From Rhipicephalus microplus (lineage: Eukaryota > Arthropoda > Arachnida > Ixodida > Ixodidae): a DNA stretch of 64,000 bases. The DNA lies in NCBI RefSeq assembly GCF_043290135.1, contig NC_134700.1, positions 244,178,088 to 244,242,087 on the forward strand, written 5' to 3'. The notes beneath the pieces are model-generated. The model saw nothing but the letters and a program-made list of their open reading frames with translations. It was not told where the DNA came from and searched no databases. The stretch's first letter is position 1; every line of letters begins with the position of its first letter. The translations under genes and the position numbers were made by a program. Below, piece after piece: positions 56,041 through 64,000 of the stretch.

Positions 56041-58411
56041 TGATGGCAAGTCACGTTTAAGTCAAAGTGGTTGGGGCTCCGGTTGCTAAAAGCGAGAATA
56101 AGCGCGCGCCCACAGCTGTTGCAATGGGTGAGGACGGTGGACGGATCCCGACGAACGCCTGACACAGCCCGACTAAGAAATGCATTCTCATTTAATAAAC
56201 ATTGCATATTTACTCGTATCATGCAGACGTGATGTAAGGTAAATTTTCATTGTGGTTCCAGTGCTGACTCCGTCTTTGTAGCAGTTAAATAAATATTACA
56301 TTCGTATTGCTATGATGCAGCCAGCTATATTCAAGTGTTACTCGACCTCGCAGAAATACGCTAACGAAATTTACGCATGGCATCACATGGTCACATCGCA
56401 AAGTGGGCTTCGTTTCCATAATACGGACGTACGTGCTCTAATGTTAGTTCCGACGTTACGTCAGACCATAACGTTGCCTTTTAAAGGCCATTGTAGTGGA
56501 CGTTCCTGGTAAACACATGATGTGCACAGTGCACACAACTACTACGCTTACAAAAACACGTCGGTCTACGGTCTAACTCTTTGCTCAAATTGAAGAAAAA
56601 AAAGCGACCAAGACCATCACTGGCCGGCCGCTTCGCATGAAACCGATTTCCACAAGACGTGGGATCTGTTTTTTTTTTTTGAGAATGTTCGTGGCATAGT
56701 CTGGAAAAAATTCGCAAGAATCTTTTTCTGGTGAATGATAGCCGCGGCTGCGCTAATACGGCCTATTTCCGGCACACTGTGCCCCTTTTTTTTATACCGT
56801 GCGCTTCTTTCGGCTGCTGCGGTAATCACAAAAGTACATACATCGCGTGGAAGACAGCGCTGACAACAAATATTCGTGTTGCTCCGTCCCTGCTAAAAGC
56901 ATTCGCCGCTGCGCTGATTTGCTTTCTTTTCGCGTCGTGATGCTTTCAGTTCGCGCTTGGTGCCTTTGTTATTTCTTCGTCGATCCCGCCATATTTCTGA
57001 GATTCCTTCGGGACGTTCACGCGCATCTTGCTTCTGTCGAGACAAATAACGTCGGATTCGGCCGTCCCTGCATCTCCAGACGCGACTTACGCCTATAGCA
57101 TGTCCGCGCGTACTCTGCGTGCAGGGTGGACGAAGCGCAGATGTAAACGCCGAGCTAGAAACAAATATGCTCGGGGCTATGCGTTCATACTGCGCTGAAT
57201 GCTACTGAAGCGCCATGGCCAGGCCTGTTCTCCGTACGAATGCTTTTGTAGGCCGATGATATAATAACGACCGAAAAGAAAAAAAAAGGGAGCGAGAAGC
57301 AGAGATGCGGGCGTAAATCGTGCAAAGGGAATGAAAAGACACTGTTCACTTGGGGAAGCCAGCTATAGTGGACTATTGTCTCTGGCACGCGGAGTATTCG
57401 GCGAGGCGGGCGCTTTCGGCCCACTCGAGAAGTGGTCCGTCCCTGCATCCCATCGATTTTGCTTGGCGTTGCAGCTGTTGATATTTTATTTCCTCACTCC
57501 TACGCGAGCGTTTCACTCCGTTCCTACGAACACTTTTTTTTTTCATTTTCGATAGCAATCATACAAACATTCGAGGCGACTTTCCGCCGTCGCCGTCATG
57601 TTCCGTAAAACGTTCGGATTGATAACACCCCACACATCGTGCGTTCCATGTGCGAGCGATAGCTTGCGAAGGCTGCACACGGCCGCGGTTCTAGCAGAGA
57701 TGTGGACAATGGAGGGCTCCGCCGTGAGAAGGGACAGGGGCTAGGTCACTTTGGCAGCGGCTGAGAACTCTGATCAAGTGGTCGCAGGGGCTCTACCCTC
57801 GAGCGTGCTGTTCTATCACCGCTCACTTCTCATTGAAGAGACAGCACGAGAACCACTTCACCACCTCCGCAACCTATCGCCAGAGTTTTGTTGAGTTTCG
57901 TGATGACGAGAGCCATTGCCTAGGTATAACATTCCGTTTTGTTGCTATCCCGTTCACTGATTCTCCATCGTGGAAAATGTTTTCCTTCTTTTTTTCTTCT
58001 TTTTTTGCGAACAGCCGTGCGAAGCACAGTCATATGTATGCGAACAGCTGTGTGGGCTCCCTTTTCTAACACTTCGAACTTGCGATGCATGCTTTCGAGA
58101 GATAGGCGTGAGCACAAGGCAAGGGCAAAAAGCAAGGGGCGGCCGTGGAGGGGAGCGGCTACTTTTCACACAATTGGTGAATCGGTGAATTTAAGAGGCC
58201 CGTCACGACCTAAATATATAAATGGCGATATGGCAAATATTTGTTGATTTTCGGTTTGGGTCTCGACCTAGGTATGCATTGTATGCTCAGTGTCTTTAGA
58301 AAGATGGGTGACAACATTTTTTTCTATTTCTCGTAATTTTAGACCCTCTTGTAGAAGGTTCAGTCCGTCCTGTTTCTGCTTTGTATCTTCTAATTCACCT
58401 AGATCCTACAG
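56041..58411. other. Unassigned sequence
   Basis: No gene supported. Opposed frames at 56481-56829, 57185-57448 and 57833-58247 are without recognisable domains. Confidence 0.35.
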
Positions 58412-58656
58412 GGGCCCCGCCGCACTGGTCTAGTGGCTAAGATACTCGGCTGCTGACCTGCAGGTCGCGGAACCAAATCTCGGCTGCGGCGGCTGCATTT
58501 TCGATGAAGGCGAATATGCTGTAGGCCCGTGTGCTCAGATTCGACTGCACGTTAAGGAACCCCAGGGGGTCAAAAATTTTCTGAGTCCTCCACTACGACG
58601 CCTCTCATGATATTACATGGTGGTTTTGGGACGTTAAACCCCACATATCAATCATC
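58412..58656 (+). mobile_element. Ruka-like SINE, full length
   Basis: GCCCCGCCGCACTGGTCTAG head, decayed box B (GGAACCAAATCTC), body and ATCAATCAT tail. AGATCCTACAGG before it and AGATGCTGCAGG after it (10 of 12 identical) may be the target duplication. Confidence 0.88.
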
Positions 58657-59167
58657 GATAGATGCTGCAGGCACAGGTGCCCCTGTCGGCAAACTCCCAG
58701 CAAAATTTACGTCATGCATCGGACTGCTTCGCGTGCCGCGAAACGGTGGTGTCCGCAGAATGATTCGGAGTTCCGCATCGGTGGCCGCTCGTCGGCGGAG
58801 CACACCGGCGCAGAAATACAGCCATGGTATGAGCTTGCACGGCATCCCGAGCAAGCGCGCCTTTCGTCGCAGTATCTCCAGGCAGGCGTTGCCCTGCGTT
58901 AGAAAAAAGCATGCGGTTTGCCCCTCCCGGCACTGCGATGACACGTCCAGGGCATATCGTGGCCTGTATAGCATATACAGCGCTCTCGCGCTCCGTGCAG
59001 CGGAAGCTCTAAACGTACGAGTGATCCTTGTGGCGCGCGACCGTAATGAACTCTGAGATAAGTACACCTTCAGCTTAGTGGTACTTATAGCTCGTAAACA
59101 GACAACAAATGGACGACACGGTTATACAAATGAGCGCTCTGTCTTTCGTTTTTTTGTTTGTTGATGA
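58657..59167. other. GC-rich segment with opposed open frames, unknown
   Basis: Lies between convergent SINEs. The minus frame 58648-59067 (139 codons) contains a Cys-rich stretch (CREGQTACFFLTQGNACLEI), and the plus frame 58607-59056 is also open. The GC content is above its surroundings. I do not recognise a domain on either strand. It could be a lost exon or part of an unlisted repeat. Confidence 0.3.
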
Positions 59168-59412
59168 TGATTGATTGATATGTCGGGTTTAACGTCCCAA
59201 AACCACCATATGATTATGAGAGACGCAGTAGTCGAGGGCTCCGGAAATTTTTACCACCTGCGGTTCTTTAACGTGCATCCAAATCTGAGCACACGGGTCT
59301 ACAACATTTCCGCCTCCATCGGAAATGCAGCCGCCGCAGCCGGGATTCGATCCCGCGACCCGCGGGTCAGCAGCCGAGTACCGCAGCCAATATAGACCAC
59401 AACGGCGGGGCG
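59168..59412 (-). mobile_element. Ruka-like SINE, full length
   Basis: Minus-strand copy with an ATTGATTGATAT tail side, intact complement of GGGATTCGATCCC and a head ending in CGGCGGGGC. Its head directly adjoins family C copy 2. Confidence 0.9.
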
Positions 59413-60430
59413 TTTTAGGGGCGAAGCTCCTTATAGCGGCACCCGTTCGTCCCCCTGTAGTATGTAACGAGTATAAAATTTTGACCTCCAAGGTGGTGCC
59501 GGTGAGAGACTTCTTCTGTGCGTTGTTGAACAATAAAAAATTGTGCTCTATGTACATGTCAATGATTGCTAATGGGGAATGAGAGACAGGAGCATTCGGC
59601 TTTTAGTTAACGCGCAGGCTGCGATCACCATTAGCAGCCATTGGCATGTACATTGAGCACTATCTGACAAGAAAGAATTGCTACGTTATACTCGCTGGGT
59701 GTAACCTCCTTAGCTTTAGAAAGGTTTAGCGAGCGTTGAGCCGCAGTGCCATGAATACAATGAACTTGTATATACCATGAATGAACTCGAGCTGGTTAAA
59801 AATGGGAAGTAGACACGAAGCGCAAGCTGTAAGAAAGTAAAAGCCGAATTCTCCGCCTCTCATTTCCCATTAGCAGCCATTGGCATGTAAATTGAGCACA
59901 ATCTGACTGGAAAAGTTTGCTACGTCATACTCGCTGGGCGTAACCTCCTTGGTTTTCGAAAGGTTTAGCGAGCGTTCGGCCGCAGTGCCATGAATACAGT
60001 GAACTAGTATATACCATGAACTCGAGGTGGTTAAAGGTGGGAAGTGGACTCGAAGCGCAAGCCGTAAGAAAGTGTGCGTGTGCCACCACTCGTTTAGTCC
60101 TTGGAATGTCCACTGGATGGCGGTGCTTCTATATGGGGAATATATGATGAAAAGATGCGAGATGGTGGTACTTCGAGTGTTGAATCGCTGGACGAACGGA
60201 AACGTAGACAGATGCATGGATGGACGCATGAACGGACGCAGGGGCGGCTGCATGGACGAACGCGGGGACGGACGCACGAACAGACGCACGCACGGACGGG
60301 CTGATGAACGCATGGACGGTCACACTGGCGGACGCATGGACGGACGGAAGGAAGAACGAATGGACGGACTAATTCTTCGCACCACTCTCCATCATTCACT
60401 CCGTGGATATGCTGCCATTTTTTTTGTCTG
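59413..60430 (+). mobile_element. Family C element, copy 2
   Basis: Begins TTTTAGGGGCGAAGCTCC as in copy 1, with CCTCCAAGGTGGTGCCGG. A roughly 239-bp section (AGCAGCCATTGGCATGTA, at 59634 and 59873) is present twice here but once in copy 1. The GGAC/GAAC tract lies at about 60190-60370 and the end word at about 60388-60410. Minus and plus frames over the tract are not genes. Confidence 0.75.
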
Positions 60431-61482
60431 TTTACGCGCTCTAAATACCACTATGTTCAAGTACGATCTCGCCCAAATTTGAGTACTTTTAGCTGACACC
60501 TAATAGGTAATGAACCTAAATTAACTACCAATGAGTTCAAACTTGGCGTCACCAGTCTTGTCGCGGAGTCTTGACATTGAGTGATCTCCGTTACCGTTCC
60601 CAACAGTTAGTTGTTTTTAATTACCCGTAATTGTGTTCACGTAGTCACTAGCTCACTTTATCGTGGTTTAATTAAGGTGCCTGACGTCCACATTCCAATG
60701 TTTAAACAAATTATGCTACTTTCTTTATTCTTGTAATTCTTGAGTTTCTCTGAGTTACTCGTTGCATAATTAACGTTTACGTCCTTAATTGAACTCTGAA
60801 GGTGTAGTAAGCTGCTCTCTGATTTAAACTACCGCAAACGCTGCCCACAAAGGTTAACTGCGAGGTCTCATCGCGCGACTAATGAGCAATCAAGTTACGT
60901 ATTTTGCATTCAAGGGCAGCAACGCCGATTCAGGCGTAGACAAGCGCGCCGATACGCTCCACCGCGCACACGGCGTTTGAGAGACCGCGTCCGCACAGCA
61001 CCCTTTTGGAACGCTGAAAGGCACCCAACACTATTCTTTAGAGCAAGGCAACGCCTTTTTAGATATACTGAGGAACGAGGGATCGCACATGCGCAGACCC
61101 TTTTTCACCGGCGCGCTCAACTGACGAACGGCCACCACTCCGGCGCTCCCAATAATTTTGTGCGCACCTGTACAGCCACCCGAATATTTCACTAGCGTGC
61201 ATGATCGGTGACGTTTGTGTGCGTCAGTGCCGTATTATGGAGCTCAGTTGCAAACAGGCCGACTGTGAGCACAGGCCCACAATGCTCGCTCAACTAGTCC
61301 CGTCGTCTGCTATGAATTCCCTCTTGATGATGTCACCTCGTATTAGAGCACTTGAGCCGCGGGAAGCGAAAATTTTGCCCCTGCACCGCTCTGGTGGAGC
61401 CGTGTGCAAATTTTGAACGTAGACACATTGTAAACCACCGATCGCAGCGCTGCGAGCAGTCTGATCCCATTTGGGCTTCATT
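60431..61482. other. Unassigned sequence
   Basis: No gene or repeat recognised; AT-rich to 60850, more mixed afterwards. Confidence 0.35.
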
Positions 61483-61528
61483 TTTTATATTCGAAGCATT
61501 TCTTAGCGAACTTCGGCGACTTGGAGCG

Positions 61529-61654
<126 letters not shown>

Positions 61655-62047
61655 GCCCCCGACGACTTTTAGCTCCCCTGGCTGTTCCAATAATGGTACC
61701 GATACCAAACTTCGTATGGCATAACATGACTGTATGAAAAACATATTTAACTAATCGTAACATGAAAATTATGATATCTATGTCATGAATGTCATGATCT
61801 ACATTTCATGGTCCTGCAGCTCTTGCGGTAGTCTCGTTAACATCGCATGTTGCAAAACTAGTATGGTATGACATGATTGCATGGCAAACACAACCAACAG
61901 ACCCTAGTGAAAATTATGACAGGCGTGTCATGTAACAACATGACTACATGCCACACTCATGATGCGCTCGTAGCCGTTTCGCTTGCGTCACATATACCAA
62001 CTTTGGTATTACGGTACGTGAATGGATGACGAAGGTATGTGACTTGT

Positions 62048-62296
62048 GATTGATTGATTGATTGATTTGCGTGGTTTAACGTCCCAAAACCGCCATATGA
62101 TTATGAGAGATGCCGTAGTGGAGAGCTACGGAAATTTCGACCACCTGGGGTTCTTTAACGTGCACCCGAATCTGAGCACACGGGCCTGCAACATTTCCGC
62201 CTCCATCGGAAATGCAGCCGCCGCAGCCGGGATTCGAACCCGCGACCTACGGGTTAGCAGCCGAGTACCTTAGCCACTAGACCACCACGGTGGGGC
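62048..62296 (-). mobile_element. Ruka-like SINE nested in family A copy 2
   Basis: Complete minus-strand copy with a (TGAT)n tail side and an intact complement of GGGATTCGAACCC. TATGTGACTTGT before it and TATATGACTGGT after it (10 of 12 identical) look like an aged target duplication. Confidence 0.92.
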
Positions 62297-63537
62297 TATA
62301 TGACTGGTGCAAACATAGTAATCATGAGATGCGGGTCATGTAACAACATGACTACATGCTACGCTCATGATGCGCTCGCAGGCGTTTCGCTAGCTTCACA
62401 TGTACCAAACTCGGTATTACGCGACGTGAACGGACGACATAGGTAAATGACACATATAAACATGATAATCACGACATGCGTGTAATGTAACAACATGACT
62501 ACATGCCACACCCATGACGCGCTCGTGGCCGTTTTGCTAGCTTCACATATGCCAAATTTCGTATTACGTGAAGCCAATGGATGACAAAGGTTTGTGACTG
62601 GTGCAAACATGATAATCATGAGATGCGTGTCATGTGAGAACATGACTACTTGCCACAGTCAAGTAGCCAATACATTTCCACGTGACGCGGTGCCCGTGCT
62701 CGCCGGCGTTCATTTCGTTGCGTCACGCCGGCGTTGCCACGCCAAGCGCCGTTCCTGCCGTATACTCGCAGGCGCGCGCTGCGTTACTTTCACGCATGCG
62801 CGTTTCAGCGCGTTCGGTGTCCCTCCGTCACGAAAAGAGGGAGACACAGTGTTGTCTGGGTAACGCATAGGCACGAAATGCAGCATGTCGCATTTCGCGC
62901 CGGTTTCCGTCGGGCCGCGCCGACGGACGCAGGTCGCGCCGGTCGCGCCTGGCGTCAGACTATAGAGTGCTCACGTTTTGCGAACGTAGCGTTGCTGTTT
63001 CCAGCGTGCGCGCACGTCGATGCTACATTGGAGTATATTCGGCCCTTCATGATGCGCTCGTGGCCGTTTTGCTAGCTCCACATATACCGAATTCGGTGTT
63101 ACGTGACCTCAATGGACGACGAAATATATGACTGCTGCAAACATGATAATCCTGACACGCGTGACATGTAAGAACATGGCAACATGCCACGCTCATAGTG
63201 TGCTCGCGGGCGTTTCGCTAGCGCCACATATACAAAATTTGGTATCACGTGATGTAAATAGATGCCGAAGGTAAACGACACATACAAACATGATAATCAT
63301 AACACTGAAGTCATGTACGGTATCCATTACCTCCACCTGGTAACGTTGCGCTGAATTTAAAGTGAGATATCAACCTTTTTCATTCGTGCTTCGCATATCA
63401 TCGATTCCCACTGTACGTGGAATCTGGCAATTTTTGAAGCGCTTCCGTGCACTTCTCCGTATTAACGTGCAATCTATATTAGAAGTGAAGATAAAACTAC
63501 GCGTGAAGTTCTGGCGGCATTCGTAATAAAAGAGAAC

Positions 63538-63652
63538 AAATTTGATTGTGTGCACGTTAAAGAACCCCAGGGGGTAAAAATTTGCGGAGCCCTCCACTAC
63601 GGCGTCTCTCATAATCATATGGTGATTTTGGGACATTGAACCCCAGAAATCA
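63538..63652 (+). mobile_element. 5'-truncated Ruka-like SINE
   Basis: Only the second half is present, from GTGTGCACGTTAAAGAACCC to GAACCCCAGAAATCAAT; it starts within the body, so the tRNA-like head is missing. Confidence 0.85.
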
Positions 63653-63654
63653 AT

Positions 63655-63840
63655 CTCTTCCTCATCTTCCTTCCCCTCTCTCCCATCTATTCTTTGTTTC
63701 CTCTGTTTGTTCCATCCACCCTAAAGAGTGAGCAGGCGTTAAGCGCCTCCAGGTGGCAGTTGCCAGCTTGCTCTCTCCCTCTTTCCTGTGTGTCCTTGTG
63801 TATCTGTGTATGCAAATCAAATAAATAAATAAATGAATTG
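63655..63840 (+). repeat. Dispersed 3'-tail repeat (family T), copy 2
   Basis: GAGTGAGCAGGCGTTAAGCG, CCAGGTGGCAGTTGCCAGC and a CAAATAAATAAATAAATG end parallel 27060-27245. The AAAT-type tail supports a retroelement 3' end. Confidence 0.6.
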
Positions 63841-64000
63841 TGGCAGTCAAGCAAAAAGAAACGAGGCTGGGAATTCAATAGAACATCGCACAAGCTTCTA
63901 AAATTTGCTTTTGTTATCACTTTTTTGGTTGTCACTTTTTTGTTGTTTTTTGCGATGCCTGGAAAAAAGTGCGCTTGTGTCGACTTTAGCCAGGTTGACC
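63841..64000. other. Unassigned end of window
   Basis: No feature recognised. Confidence 0.4.

Overview
This window is eukaryotic, repeat-dominated DNA. It has no operons or ribosome-binding sites, long non-coding stretches, many tetranucleotide microsatellites, and transposable elements inserted into one another. The tRNA-derived SINE that recurs about a dozen times looks like the Ruka-type SINE of hard ticks. Together with the LINE and Gypsy gag styles, this points to an ixodid tick, perhaps Rhipicephalus or a relative. The assignment rests on family recognition from memory and was not searched.

Layout. 1-5146 is mostly unrecognised AT-rich DNA with one retroelement-like (TTTA)n tail. 5147-13058 is a copy of a dispersed element (family A: a CGAAG-containing end, a (TCTA)n array, 146-bp tandem units and a GC-rich module). 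A nearly intact 6.1-kb LINE is inserted in it on the minus strand, with a 15-bp target duplication. 13059-13760 is a copy of a second microsatellite-bearing family (C). 13760-21430 is mostly anonymous, with a LINE 3' end, SINE pieces and a CpG-rich tract. 21436-25380 is a decayed minus-strand LINE whose coiled-coil ORF1 is joined to its RT by an internal deletion. 25673-26531 holds two very long arrays, (GATA)n and (GAAA)n.

30113-31453 is the only convincing host gene: a GC-rich single-exon ORF for a type II membrane protein with a GH18 chitinase-like domain that lacks the catalytic acidic motif. A 5'-truncated SINE with a perfect 15-bp target duplication sits just upstream, and a family-A-like fragment begins at its probable polyadenylation signal. 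32290-35720 is a broken plus-strand LINE. 36580-37187 is an inverted SINE pair. 45050-45788 is a MITE. 46370-51474 is a minus-strand Gypsy-type LTR element with two 1.16-kb LTRs around a gag-protease reading frame; reverse transcriptase and integrase are absent. 53900-55010 is a LINE RT remnant split by a TA-flanked MITE. 55484-56040 and 59413-60430 are further family C copies. 61483-63438 is the second family A copy, carrying a SINE where the first copy carries the LINE.

The genes do not form a pathway. The window is a record of layered transposition around one membrane-protein gene. The clearest unexplained pattern is a CGAAG motif lying 38-41 bp before a (TCTA)n or (TCTA/TCTG)n array at four separate loci. 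It suggests one family of microsatellite-carrying non-autonomous elements, structurally like Helentron/DINE/pearl-type elements.
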